Shown: positions 12,301 to 20,028, numbered from the stretch's first letter. The stretch: 64,000 nt of DNA from Bacillus sp. Marseille-P3661 (GCF_900240995.1 NZ_LT965955.1:384638-448637), one strand, 5' to 3'. Notes: a model not told the origin generated them from the sequence alone. Numbers and translations: made by a program.

Positions 12301-15300
12301 GAGCTAACGCAACAGACGAAACCGATGGCGACATAAGCAACAATATCGTCATCACAGGAATACCAGCAGACACAACAACACCAGGCACTTACACAATTCG
12401 CTTCAATGTTAGCGATGCAGCTGGAAATCAAGCGCAGGAGGTAACCCGTACGTTGACCATAGCGCCAGCAGCACCAACTGGAACAGGAAGTTCTGGCAAA
12501 GTAGATGTAACGGGTGCAACACCAAACGCAACGGTAACGTTGTACGATGCAAATGGTAATGAGGTAACAACAGGAACAGCTGACAACGACGGAACGATAA
12601 CATTTACAGACCTTACAACTGGTAATTATACAGTTAAGCAAACTGTAAATGATGTTGAGAGTGATGCATCGAGCCAGATATATGTGGATTCAACTAAACC
12701 AGTGATCGCGCTAGTTGGTGACCCGGCCGTACGAATCGTAGCAGGAGCAACTTACACGGATTCAGGAGCTAACGCAACAGACGAAACCGATGGCGACATA
12801 AGCAACAATATCGTCATCACAGGAATACCAGCAAACACCACAACACCAGGCACTTACACAATTAACTACAACGTTAGCGATACAGCTGGGAATCAAGCGC
12901 AAGAAGTAACTCGTACGCTGACAATTGCGCCAGTAGCACCAACCGGAACTGGAAGTTCAGGTAAAGTGGAAGTAAAAGGTGCAACGCCAAACGCAACGGT
13001 AACACTATACGATGCAAATGGTAATGAGGTAACAACAGGAACAGCAGATGATAGCGGAAGGATAACATTTACAGATCTTACTAGTGGGAACTATACAGTA
13101 AAGCAAACTGTAAATAGCGTCGAAAGTGATCTATCCAACCAGATATATGTAGATTCAACAAAGCCAGTGATCACACTAGTTGGTGATCCAGCCGTGCGAA
13201 TTATAGCTGGAGCTACTTACACCGATGCCGGAGCATCTGCAACCGACGAAACCGATGGCGACATAAGCAACAATATCGTCATCGCAGAAATACCAGCAGA
13301 CACAGCAACACCAGGCACTTACACAATTCGCTACAACGTTAGCGATACAGCTGGGAATCAAGCGCAAGAGGTAACCCGTACGTTGACCATAGCGCCAGCA
13401 GCACCAACTGGAACAGGCAGCTCTGGTAAAGTGGAGGTAACGGGTGCAACGCCAAACGCAACGGTAACACTATACGATGCAGTTGGTAATGAGGTAACAA
13501 CAGGAACAGCGGATAACGACGGAAGTATAACATTTACAGACCTTACAAGTGGTAATTATACGGTTAAGCAAACTGTAAATGGTATTGAAAGCGATACTTC
13601 AAACCTAATACAAGTCGATTCAACAAAACCAGTGATCTCGCTAGTTGGTGATCCAGCCGTACGGATCATAGCTGGAACTGCTTACACCGATGCAGGAGCA
13701 ACTGCAACAGACGAAACCGATGGCGACATAAGCAACAATATCGTCATCGCAGGAATACCAGCAGACACAGCAACACCAGGCACTTACACAATTCGCTACA
13801 ACGTTAGCGATACAGCTGGGAATCAAGCTCAAGAGGTAACCCGAACGTTAACAATCGCACCAACCACACCAACCGGAACTGGAAGCTCTGGTAAAGTGGA
13901 TGTAACAGGTGCAACGCCAAACGCAACCGTAACGTTGTACGATGAAGAAGGTAATGTTGTAAAAACGGGAACAGCAGATAACGATGGAACAATAACTTTT
14001 ACAGATGTTCCAGAAGGAACCTACACAGTTAAGCAAACCGTTAACGATGTCGAAGGTGATGCTACAGGCCCAATCTATGTAGATACTACAGGCCCAGTGA
14101 TCACGCTAGTTGGTGATCCAGCCGTACGGATCATAGCTGGAACTGCTTACACCGATGCAGGAGCAACTGCAACAGACGAAACCGATGGCGACATAAGCAA
14201 CAATATCGTCATCGCAGGAATACCAGCAGACACAGCAACACCAGGCACTTACACAATTCGCTACAACGTTAGCGATACAGCTGGGAATCAAGCTCAAGAG
14301 GTAACCCGAACGTTAACAATCGCACCAACCACACCAACCGGAACAGGCAGCTCTGGTAAAGTGGATGTAACAGGTGCAACGCCAAACGCAACCGTAACGT
14401 TGTACGATGAAGAAGGTAATGTTGTAAAAACGGGAACAGCAGATAACGATGGAACAATAACTTTTACAGATGTTCCAGAAGGAACCTACACAGTTAAGCA
14501 AACCGTTAACGATGTCGAAGGTGATGCTACAGGCCCAATCTATGTAGATACTACAGGCCCAGTGATCACGCTAGTTGGTGATCCAGCCGTACGGATCATA
14601 GCTGGAACTGCTTACACCGATGCAGGAGCAACTGCAACAGACGAAACCGATGGCGACATAAGCAACAATATCGTCATCGCAGGAATACCAGCAGACACAG
14701 CAACACCAGGCACTTACACAATTCGCTACAACGTTAGCGATACAGCTGGGAATCAAGCTCAAGAGGTAACCCGAACGTTAACAATCGCACCAACCACACC
14801 AACCGGAACTGGAAGCTCTGGTAAAGTGGATGTAACAGGTGCAACGCCAAACGCAACCGTAACGTTGTACGATGAAGAAGGTAATGTTGTAAAAACGGGA
14901 ACAGCAGATAACGATGGAACAATAACTTTTACAGATGTTCCAGAAGGAACCTACACAGTTAAGCAAACCGTTAACGATGTCGAAGGTGACGCCACTGACC
15001 CAATCCATGTAGATACTACAGGCCCAGTGATCTCGCTAGTTGGTGATCCAGCCGTACGGATCATAGCAGGAGCAACTTACACGGATGCAGGAGCAAATGC
15101 GACAGATGAAACCGATGGCGACATCAGCAATAATATCGTCATCACAGGAATACCAGCAGATACTGCAACACCAGGCACTTACACAATTCGCTACAATGTT
15201 AGTGATACAGCTGGGAATCAAGCTCAAGAGGTAACCCGAACGTTAACAATCGCACCAACCACTCCAACTGCAACAGGCAGCTCAGGTAAAGTGGAAGTAA

Positions 15301-18125
15301 CAGGTGCAACGCCAAACGAAACAGTAACGTTGTATGATGAAGAAGGTAATGGGGTAAAAACGGGAACAGCAGATAACGATGGAACGATCACATTTACAGA
15401 TCTTCCGGAAGGGGATTACACAGTTAAGCAAACTGTTAATGATATTGAAAGTGATGTCACAGGTCCAATCCATGTGGATAATACTGTTCCAGTAATCACG
15501 CTAGTTGGCGAACCATCTGTACAAATCATAGCGGGAACTACTTACACTGATGCAGGAGCCACCGCAACAGACGAAACCGATGGCGACATAAGCAACGATA
15601 TCGTCACCACCGGAATACCGGCGGACACAGCAACACCAGGCGTCTACACAATCCGCTACAATGTCAGTGATGCAGCCGGCAATGCCGCGCAAGAAGTAAC
15701 GCGGAGCTTGACAATTATACCAAGTGCTCCGGCAATTACAGCTACCACTGACGGCTCTGGTTCAGTTACTGTTCATGGTTCCATTCCGGGAGCAGAGGTC
15801 ATTTTATACGACAAAGATGGTAATGAAGTTGGCAAGATTACTGCAGATCAGAATGGAAGTGCAACCTTTAACGATGTTCCGGCAGGCATTAATTATACGG
15901 TTACTCAATCAATCAATGGGCAAACAAGTGGGAAATCGAATAATGTGAATGTCCTAAAGGCTATAGGAAGTGAAGATGGAGTCAAAACTGTTACAGTTCA
16001 TGGAGCGACACCAGGATCAACTGTAAGTCTTTATAATAATAAAGACGTGATCATCAAGACTGGAACTCCAAATGAAGAGGGGATCCTTCAGTTTACAGAC
16101 GTTCCTGAAGGAATTGACTATTATGTAACAGAAACAGTGGCTGGTAACGAAGGAGATCCTTCTAATAAAGTTAATGTTTACCCTAAAGTAGCCGTTCGTT
16201 ATTCTGAAGGTGATATTTGGGAAAGTGTTACTAAACCCGTATTTCTTGTTAAAGATCAATCCGATACTACTATTACATGGACATCTGATAAACCAAATGT
16301 AGTTGAGGTTGGAACAGGATTTATAATAGAAGAAGGAAGAATCTTCCCGGAATACACTGCTACTGTACACCGCCAGCCGAATGATACGAGTGTCATTTTG
16401 ACTGCAAAAGGTACGAAGAATGGCAACGAGTACGAACGAACATTTTTACTGATTGTAAAAGGTACATTGTATAAAACAGAAAAAGAGACAAAACCGAGTA
16501 CAAATGATGTTCAAGTTGAAAGTGGAAATATCAGTAATGCTGGTATAGAAGTCACTCGAACATCCCTTACAAGTAATGATAATGCTGTAAGTGGACAGTT
16601 AGTGGATAAACTTCTAGTTAAAGGGGATGCTTTACCAGCTGCTCAAGACGATGTGGAAATCTCATTTGATGATAAGCCAAATGGGTCGAATGTAAGAGCA
16701 GATGAAATCGGTGTTGAAATCTTGGCAGGTGCATTAGGTCAAATCAATAATACACTGAAGGTAAATACACCAGAAGCATCAATTAACATTCCTGCGGCTT
16801 CGTTGACTGGAATGAAGAATGCTGGAATCGACTTGTTCTTCCATATCGTTCCGATTCGGTCTCAGGAAAAAAGGAATGAAGTGATTCAACGAACTAGAAA
16901 TGAAATGCAGAATGAAGCGGGGAATAATTCGTTAGAAGTTTTAGATATTCCTAGGGAAATAGAAACGAATTATACCGGCTATTCAACAGAGATCACTTTA
17001 CCACTAGACAATGTAAATATAACAGCTAATGAAGTGAGTCGATTGCGCCTACTCATAGAACATACAGATGGAACCATTGAAATTATTACGCCAAATCAAA
17101 ATGGTACGATTGTAGTTGATGGTAATGGGCGTCCGATTGGTTTAACTTTTAGTATTAGCAAATTTAGTACCTTTACGTTCTTTAAAGTTGTACCACCACA
17201 ACCACCAAGCGGAGGTGGCGGAGGTTCATCATCAAGTAGCACAAATGAACTTAAAGTCACCATAACAGACCATGAAATATCGGAAAACGAGCTTAAAATC
17301 AATGGAGAAACAGTTCCGAATAAAGAAGTTACGATTTATCTTGACGAAAAATCTATTGGTACTGTAAAAGCTGATTCTCAAGGAGAATTTACTTACTCCA
17401 TAGATATTTCCTTGTTAAAGGAAGGAGTTCATGATATTTATGCAACTGTAAAAGATTCAGATGGTGATTCTGTTAAAAGTAATGGTATAAAATTTGCGCT
17501 GCATTTCGAACATCTAAGATATGTTAATGGTTATCCTGATGGACAATTTAAGCCTTTAAACAACATTACAAGAGCCGAGATGGCAGCTATACTTTCGCGT
17601 ATTCTAGAGGTAGAAGACGCGCCAATGACGGATGTTTCATATCCAGATGTTCCTAAATCATTCTGGGGATCAGATGCGATCAAGATTATGAATAATGCCA
17701 AATTGATGGTCGGCTATGAGGATGGAAATTTCTATCCGAATAAGCCAATCACAAGAGGTGAAATGGCAGCTACGATTCTTAGATATATGAAGGATACTAA
17801 TCAAGGATATTCTGAATACTCCTTCAAGGATATAACGTCACATTGGGCAAGAAATGATATCGAAAAATTACAAGAAAAAGGTATTATGAAAGGCTATCCA
17901 GACGGATTATTTTACCCATCAAAGAATTTAACGAGAGAAGAAGCGGTTGTGATTATTAATAGGGTATTAAACAGAGGTGGGTTGTATGGTGAGTTTACAC
18001 CAACATGGCCTGATGTTAAACCTAGTCAATGGTCCTATCATGATATTGAAGAAGCTTCAACTAGTCACGAAGGGTACTATCGTCCTGATGGAAATGAAGC
18101 ATGGATTCGTTTTATAGAAGAATAA
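3357..18125 (+). CDS. Giant modular SLH-anchored surface protein (4,922 aa)
   Basis: A secreted wall-bound protein. Residues 1-38 are a signal peptide (basic KKLIRKKRR, hydrophobic core, VQA cleavage site). Residues about 40-230 form a unique N-terminal domain. Residues about 234-4120 hold about 25 copies of a 155-residue module; each has a short beta-sandwich of the SdrD-B/carboxypeptidase-regulatory kind (GSSGKVDVTGATPNATVTLY) followed by a DUF5011-type Ig-like domain ending EVTRTLTI. Two more divergent short domains, a larger beta-rich region and a Gly/Ser linker follow. The C-terminus has SLH motifs (GYPDGQFKP...ITRAEMA, GYEDGNFYPNKPITRGEMA, GYPDGLFYPSKNLTREEA); the first unit has only its second half and the last (WPDVKPSQW) only its first. 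SLH domains bind wall polymers, so a stalk or adhesin role is likely. The start follows AAGGGGG by six bases. No catalytic domain was seen. Confidence 0.93.
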   Translation: MTGRPYKKLIRKKRRLINMLLVSLLFINFLQPLSSVQAARTTIDINDLSSWNNVSVFYPDSTSDAGGGGYELTKFYVANDANAIYFRWDVQLDNKTAELASTNLGAALSTSESGATANAMVWLLFDSKSTLSSSVVNLTGSGSVSIDQSDITRFGEGTKESLVSVVARVDFSLFQDLGFGANFNADATFPLWAQTNASQQPTARDKDRIPDSGYFKYDALNGTADLIGSGATAPSPPTATAGSGTVIVSGQPNAIIKLYDSDGTIVQTGTADGNGNYTFIDVADGTYTVTQTVNMVESAKSSPVTVVSGDLDAPIITLNGDSSIRIIEGATYNDAGATAQDETDGDISGNIDVTGLPADTNTIGTYTIRYNVSDSAGNAAQEVTRTLTIAPKAPNATSGAGTVIASGANPNATLKLYNADGNAVQTGTADSDGTFTFTGVAGGNYTVKQTVIDIESDASNTVTVETADSDAPIITLNGNSSVRIIAGAAYTDAGATASDIKDGDLTNKIKVTGLPADTSVPGTYTIRYNVSDSAGNAAPEVTRTFTIAPAAPTGTGSSGTVNVTGATADAIVTLYDSDGEVVKTGTANGDGTTTFTGVADGTYTVKQTVNGIESDASNTITVDTTDTDAPVITLNGNSSIRIVAGAAYIDAGATASDIKDGDLTNKIKVTGLPVDTSVPGTYTIRYNVSDTTGNAAPEVTRTLTIAPAAPTGTGSSGTVNVTGAMPNAPVKLYNADGEVEQTGTADGNGTFTFTDVADGTYTVKQTVNGVESDESNTITVVTADVDAPVITLKGDNSIRIIAGAKYSDAGATALDEKDGDLTNKITVTGEPTNTTAPGTYTIRYNVSDTAGNPAQEVTRTLIIAPAAPTGTGSSGKVDVTGATPNETVTLYDANGNVVTTGTADDNGRITFTDLTSGNYTVKQTVNGVDSDESSQINVDSTKPVITLVGDPAVRIIAGTTYTDAGATATDETDGDLTNNITVSGLPDNINTPGTYTIRYNVSDEGGNTAQEVTRTLTIAPPAPSGTGSSGTVNVTGAMPNETVTLYDAENNIVKTGLANDDGTITFTGVSDGTYTVKQTVNSIESDGNQVNVVTIDSYSPVITLVGDSSVRIIVGAIYTDAGATATDEKDGDLTNKINVAGVPTDTTAPGTYTIRYNVSDAAGNTAQEVTRTLTIAPAAPSGMGSSGKVDVTGAMPDATVTLYDANVNEVTTGLADGEGRITFTDLSSGNYTVKQTVNGIDSDKSGQIYVDSTKPVITLVGDTAVRIIAGATYTDAGANATDETDGDLTNNINVTGLPDNINTPGTYTIHYNVSDMAGNQAQEVTRKLTIAPAAPTGTGSSGKVDVTGATPNEMVTLYDVNGDEVTTGTADDNGRITFTDLTSGTYTVKQTVNGIDSDTSNPIQVDSTVPVITLVGDPAVRIIAGATYTDAGANATDETDGDLTNNINVTGIPENINTPGTYTIRYNVTDTAGNAAQEVTRTLTIAPAAPIGTGSSGKVDVTGATPNETVTLYDANGDEVTTGTADNDGTITFTDLTSGNYTVKQTVNGVESDASSQIYVDSTKPVITLVGDPAVRIIAGATYTDAGANATDETDGDLTNNINVTGLPDNINTPGTYTIHYNVSDMAGNQAQEVTRTLTIAPAAPIGTGSSGKVDVTGAMPDATVTLYDASGNEVTTGTADGEGSITFTDLTSGNYTVKQTVNGVDSDESNQIYVDSTKPVITLVGDPAVRIIAGATYTDAGANAIDETDGDLTNKITITGVPDTTTAPGIYTIGYNVSDTAGNAAQEVTRTLTIAPATPTGIGSSGEVNVTGAMPNATVTLYDTNGDVVTTGTANGEGHLTFTDLTSGNYTVKQTVNGVDSDESNQINVDSTKPVITLVGDPAVRIIAGATYTDAGANATDETDGDLTNNINVTGIPENINTPGTYTIRYNVTDTAGNAAQEVTRTLTIAPAAPIGTGSSGKVDVTGATPNETVTLYDANGDEVTTGTADNDGTITFTDLTSGNYTVKQTVNGVESDASSQIYVDSTKPVITLVGDPAVRIIAGATYTDAGANATDETDGDLTNNINVTGLPDNINTPGTYTIHYNVSDMAGNQAQEVTRTLTIAPAAPIGTGSSGKVDVTGAMPDATVTLYDANGNEVTTGTADGEGSITFTDLTSGNYTVKQTVNGVDSDESNQIYVDSTKPVITLVGDPAVRIIAGATYTDAGANATDETDGDLTNNINVTGIPENINTPGTYTILYNVSDAAGNAAQEVTRTLTIAPAAPTGTGSSGKVDVTGATPNATVTLYDANGNEVTTGTADGEGNITFTDLTSGNYTVKQTVNGVDSDESNQIYVDSTKPVITLVGDPAVRIIAGATYTDAGATAIDEKDGDLTNKLSVNGIPADTATPGIYTIRYNVSDTAGNQAQEVTRTLTIAPTTPTGTGSSGKVEVTGATPNATVTLYDEDGNAVKTGTADNDGTITFTDLPEGTYTVKQTVNGVEGDATGPIFVDTTGPVITLVGDPAVRIIAGATYTDAGASATDETDGDISNNIVIAGIPADTTTPGTYTIRFNVSDAAGNQAQEVTRTLTIAPAAPTGTGSSGKVDVTGATPNATVTLYDANGNEVTTGTADNDGTITFTDLTTGNYTVKQTVNDVESDASSQIYVDSTKPVIALVGDPAVRIVAGATYTDSGANATDETDGDISNNIVITGIPADTATPGIYTIRYNVSDTAGNQAQEVTRTLTIAPTTPTGTGSSGKVEVTGATPNATVTLYDEDGNAVKTGTADNDGTITFTDLPEGTYTVKQTVNGVEGDATGPIFVDTTGPVITLVGDPAVRIIAGATYTDAGASATDETDGDISNNIVIAGIPADTTTPGTYTIRFNVSDAAGNQAQEVTRTLTIAPAAPTGTGSSGKVDVTGATPNATVTLYDANGNEVTTGTADNDGTITFTDLTTGNYTVKQTVNDVESDASSQIYVDSTKPVIALVGDPAVRIVAGATYTDSGANATDETDGDISNNIVITGIPADTTTPGTYTIRFNVSDAAGNQAQEVTRTLTIAPAAPTGTGSSGKVDVTGATPNATVTLYDANGNEVTTGTADNDGTITFTDLTTGNYTVKQTVNDVESDASSQIYVDSTKPVIALVGDPAVRIVAGATYTDSGANATDETDGDISNNIVITGIPANTTTPGTYTINYNVSDTAGNQAQEVTRTLTIAPVAPTGTGSSGKVEVKGATPNATVTLYDANGNEVTTGTADDSGRITFTDLTSGNYTVKQTVNSVESDLSNQIYVDSTKPVITLVGDPAVRIIAGATYTDAGASATDETDGDISNNIVIAEIPADTATPGTYTIRYNVSDTAGNQAQEVTRTLTIAPAAPTGTGSSGKVEVTGATPNATVTLYDAVGNEVTTGTADNDGSITFTDLTSGNYTVKQTVNGIESDTSNLIQVDSTKPVISLVGDPAVRIIAGTAYTDAGATATDETDGDISNNIVIAGIPADTATPGTYTIRYNVSDTAGNQAQEVTRTLTIAPTTPTGTGSSGKVDVTGATPNATVTLYDEEGNVVKTGTADNDGTITFTDVPEGTYTVKQTVNDVEGDATGPIYVDTTGPVITLVGDPAVRIIAGTAYTDAGATATDETDGDISNNIVIAGIPADTATPGTYTIRYNVSDTAGNQAQEVTRTLTIAPTTPTGTGSSGKVDVTGATPNATVTLYDEEGNVVKTGTADNDGTITFTDVPEGTYTVKQTVNDVEGDATGPIYVDTTGPVITLVGDPAVRIIAGTAYTDAGATATDETDGDISNNIVIAGIPADTATPGTYTIRYNVSDTAGNQAQEVTRTLTIAPTTPTGTGSSGKVDVTGATPNATVTLYDEEGNVVKTGTADNDGTITFTDVPEGTYTVKQTVNDVEGDATDPIHVDTTGPVISLVGDPAVRIIAGATYTDAGANATDETDGDISNNIVITGIPADTATPGTYTIRYNVSDTAGNQAQEVTRTLTIAPTTPTATGSSGKVEVTGATPNETVTLYDEEGNGVKTGTADNDGTITFTDLPEGDYTVKQTVNDIESDVTGPIHVDNTVPVITLVGEPSVQIIAGTTYTDAGATATDETDGDISNDIVTTGIPADTATPGVYTIRYNVSDAAGNAAQEVTRSLTIIPSAPAITATTDGSGSVTVHGSIPGAEVILYDKDGNEVGKITADQNGSATFNDVPAGINYTVTQSINGQTSGKSNNVNVLKAIGSEDGVKTVTVHGATPGSTVSLYNNKDVIIKTGTPNEEGILQFTDVPEGIDYYVTETVAGNEGDPSNKVNVYPKVAVRYSEGDIWESVTKPVFLVKDQSDTTITWTSDKPNVVEVGTGFIIEEGRIFPEYTATVHRQPNDTSVILTAKGTKNGNEYERTFLLIVKGTLYKTEKETKPSTNDVQVESGNISNAGIEVTRTSLTSNDNAVSGQLVDKLLVKGDALPAAQDDVEISFDDKPNGSNVRADEIGVEILAGALGQINNTLKVNTPEASINIPAASLTGMKNAGIDLFFHIVPIRSQEKRNEVIQRTRNEMQNEAGNNSLEVLDIPREIETNYTGYSTEITLPLDNVNITANEVSRLRLLIEHTDGTIEIITPNQNGTIVVDGNGRPIGLTFSISKFSTFTFFKVVPPQPPSGGGGGSSSSSTNELKVTITDHEISENELKINGETVPNKEVTIYLDEKSIGTVKADSQGEFTYSIDISLLKEGVHDIYATVKDSDGDSVKSNGIKFALHFEHLRYVNGYPDGQFKPLNNITRAEMAAILSRILEVEDAPMTDVSYPDVPKSFWGSDAIKIMNNAKLMVGYEDGNFYPNKPITRGEMAATILRYMKDTNQGYSEYSFKDITSHWARNDIEKLQEKGIMKGYPDGLFYPSKNLTREEAVVIINRVLNRGGLYGEFTPTWPDVKPSQWSYHDIEEASTSHEGYYRPDGNEAWIRFIEE
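4060..15715 (+). repeat. Array of about 25 coding repeats, period 465 bp
   Basis: The EVTR-TLTI block recurs 25 times between about 4500 and 15700, mostly exactly 465 bp apart; the first few modules are slightly longer. Copies near the 5' end are divergent, copies in the 3' half are almost identical. Blocks of two modules repeat at an offset of 1395 bp (about 7600-8520 with 8995-9915) and 930 bp (about 10500-11430 with 11430-12360), and one module is present three times in a row between about 13660 and 15060. Confidence 0.95.
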
Positions 18126-18146
18126 AAGTTTAAAATAAACAAACTA

Positions 18147-18188
18147 AGCCGATTTTTCCCCATAAGGGTTAAAATCGGCTGTTTTTAT
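18147..18188 (+). terminator. Rho-independent terminator of the giant SLH gene
   Basis: Stem AGCCGATTTT (18147-18156) pairs perfectly with AAAATCGGCT (18171-18180) and is followed by GTTTTT. Confidence 0.85.
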
Positions 18189-18281
18189 TATATCTAAGTA
18201 GGTATTGATATTACTGGGATAATCCTGGATATACAGAGTATTTATTGGCGAAAATACTTCATATTATTTTCTTGGAAAATT

Positions 18282-19157
18282 TTACCTCACCACAATTTTA
18301 TGCCCCTTACTGCCACTGACCGCACCTTCTACTTGATAACTCTTATGTAGTCCTGTTTTGCACCAAATTGCAAAATGCTCGCAGTTATTGAAAGCAAGGT
18401 TATATCCATTACAGCCTATTTTACTTTTTGCTCGCTGTACTGTTTCAGAAGGCGAGTATAGCTTCATAAGATATTTATCTGGGATTTTAGGAGTTGGTGG
18501 AGCAAATTCAGAAGAAACAGGGACTTTAGTTGGCTGATCATCATCACCGTAAATCATTTCTTCAAAATCTAAGATAAAAAACGATGTTTGATCTTTTAAG
18601 AAGTGGGCCATATCCGTTTCCATGATTTCGTTATCGTTCGATGTATCAGAATCCATCGATGTAAAATGAATGACGCGATTGTTGCCAACATACACACCAT
18701 AATGCTCATAAAGCCCACCCATTCTTGAAATGCCGATCACATCACCGTACTCGACTTTTGTTTTGGACCTGTTTGTGGTTTTCTTCATTGAAGAAGTGAG
18801 TGCTTTTTTACGTTGTTCAGCAGTTGCGTATTTATAGTCTCCAGTTCCTAGTGCTGCATCAGCTTTATCGCCGATATCCTCAAGCGTATCTCCGAGCTTA
18901 TCCCGTATTAACGGGCAGTAATGATTCCCTTTCCGAATTTCAATTGAAAGTATATCGAAATTGGGAATCAACTGCCCGTAAAAACCCGATTAGTTCAACT
19001 AACCATCAGTGGAAAACCACCACTGATGGAGTTTCACTGTATCAAGCTTGTGATTTACTTTTTTATCAAGCTTATCTAATTTTTCATTTTGCGAATCGGC
19101 CCAATCTGCAATGAAATCAAAGGCACCTTTGTCTCTTAATTTTCTAAAAAAACTCAC
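18282..19157 (-). pseudogene. LRAT-domain protein gene, interrupted in frame by a palindromic insertion
   Basis: The 3' part (18282 to about 18900) encodes an LRAT-type (NlpC/P60-related) thiol acyltransferase/hydrolase fold: GDVIG, HYGVYVGNNRVIHF with the catalytic His, and NNCEHFAIWCKTG with the catalytic Cys. The 5' part starts at GTG 19157, nine bases after AAGGAG, and reads SFFRKLRDKGAFDFIADW... for 52 codons to TAG (19001-18999). Both parts are in the same frame and are separated by about 137 bp of palindromic DNA (18901-19037) that adds TAG and TAA stops. The longest frame for the 3' part starts at a TTG (18971) inside the insertion, without a ribosome binding site. I infer an originally continuous gene of about 245 codons, now broken. 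LRAT proteins in bacteria are poorly characterised; the substrate is unknown. Confidence 0.65.
18901..19037. mobile_element. Palindromic REP/MITE-like insertion inside the LRAT gene
   Basis: Two hairpins lie side by side: CCATCAGTGG / CCACTGATGG (19003-19029, 7-base loop), and ACGGGCAGTAATGATTCCC (18911-18929) opposite GGGAATCAACTGCCCGT (18963-18979), with one 2-base bulge. The flanking DNA reads as a continuous LRAT-gene frame if the element is removed, which sets the approximate borders. It encodes nothing. No second copy was found in this window. Confidence 0.65.
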
Positions 19158-19394
19158 GATGGTCGTCTCCTTATATTTGTTTTATAAAACTAACTATATA
19201 TTACTATTCAACAATAGAAATCTGATTTCCTGTTACGAAAGTAGTTTGTTAAGATAGCATTCATTTTAAAGATTTATAAATTTTGCGGAAGTAATAAGAA
19301 ACTAACATAAAATAGGTAAAATAAATTGAAGTGAATTTTTTGAAGAATCTTGACTGTTTTATGGGAGCTATTAGGGGTAACCATTAATAATACG

Positions 19395-19688
19395 TTATTG
19401 GTTTAAATTGTTTAGTACTCTTGCGCTATGCATAATCCTTACTATTTCTATTGTATCAACCTTTAGTCGGTATATAATGCGATAATGATTAATTAGTTTT
19501 TCTCTAATTGTTTTCTTTTTTATCTCCGGAACTATTCTACCTGCGTATGGGAAGTCGTATAAACCATCAATAGTATCAATAATCTTTTTTGCAAATTGTC
19601 TTGCATCCTCTTCAGAATCTTTAGAAATGTAGTTACATATTTCTTCTAAATCTTTAACTGCAGAGGGAGACCATATTAAATGAGCCAT
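19395..19688 (-). CDS. Type II toxin, RelE/ParE family
   Basis: A 97-residue protein with the RelE/ParE fold signature: IWSPSAVKDLEEICNYI at the N-terminus, then FPYAGRIVPE, then YRIIYRLKVDTIEIVRIMHSAR near the C-terminus. Members either cleave mRNA at the ribosome (RelE) or poison gyrase (ParE); the GRIVPE and HSAR blocks are closer to the ParE branch, but I cannot assign the target. Its ATG lies inside the end of the upstream antitoxin gene (13-base overlap), the usual translationally coupled toxin-antitoxin arrangement. It reads away from the divergent lipoprotein gene. Confidence 0.88.
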   Translation of the reverse strand: MAHLIWSPSAVKDLEEICNYISKDSEEDARQFAKKIIDTIDGLYDFPYAGRIVPEIKKKTIREKLINHYRIIYRLKVDTIEIVRIMHSARVLNNLNQ

Positions 19689-19858
19689 TTCTTTAACTTT
19701 TCCTTTACATCATCGTGAGTAATAAATGTTCCACTGTTTAATTCTTTAATCCCTTTATCGATTTTTGCATGGACATAAAGCTCCTCCATAATATCTTCAA
19801 TTGTAGCGTCATCAGGTAAATTTTTTATCATTTTGATAACTTCCTCTTTTGTACTCAT
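19676..19858 (-). CDS. Antitoxin partner of the RelE/ParE toxin
   Basis: A 60-residue acidic/helical protein (MSTKEEVIKMIKNLPDDATIE at its start) with the form of small antitoxins that precede ParE-type toxins: an N-terminal helix-turn segment VIKMIKNLPDDATIEDIM and a C-terminal charged tail HDDVKEKLKKWL that would wrap the toxin. It starts at ATG 19858, nine bases after AAAGGAGG, and overlaps the toxin gene by 13 bases. A palindrome just upstream (19875-19903) is a candidate autoregulatory operator. Confidence 0.82.
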   Translation of the reverse strand: MSTKEEVIKMIKNLPDDATIEDIMEELYVHAKIDKGIKELNSGTFITHDDVKEKLKKWLI

Positions 19859-19874
19859 ACAATAAGCCTCCTTT

Positions 19875-19903
19875 ATGATTTCTCATTATATATTATAAAT
19901 CAT
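19875..19903 (-). promoter_or_regulatory. Candidate operator of the toxin-antitoxin operon
   Basis: ATGATTT and AAATCAT form 7-bp inverted arms around an A/T-rich centre containing TATAAT-like words, immediately upstream of the antitoxin ribosome binding site. Antitoxins commonly bind such palindromes to repress their own operon. Confidence 0.4.
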
Positions 19904-19928
19904 AGTTAACCTCAAGTGCTAACGTTTA

Positions 19929-19957
19929 TTGTTTTTATATTTTAAGTCCACTATATT
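19929..19957 (+). promoter_or_regulatory. Possible sigma-A promoter of the lipoprotein gene
   Basis: TTGTTT, 17 bases, TATATT. The -35 is weak. Confidence 0.3.
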
Positions 19958-20028
19958 TTGGAAAAACTATATGTTAGAGTTTGTATCAGCTTGTGAAATT
20001 AGTATTACTTTAATGAAGGAGAATAATA

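Noticed and set aside
4688-15692. Many minus-strand frames of 60-130 codons across the giant gene
   Set aside because: They repeat with the 465-bp period and mirror the coding repeat; they are antisense shadows with Cys- or Leu-rich, low-complexity translations.
4060-15715. CRISPR array, because of regular direct repeats
   Set aside because: The repeats are 465 bp, contiguous and protein-coding, with no spacers or cas genes.
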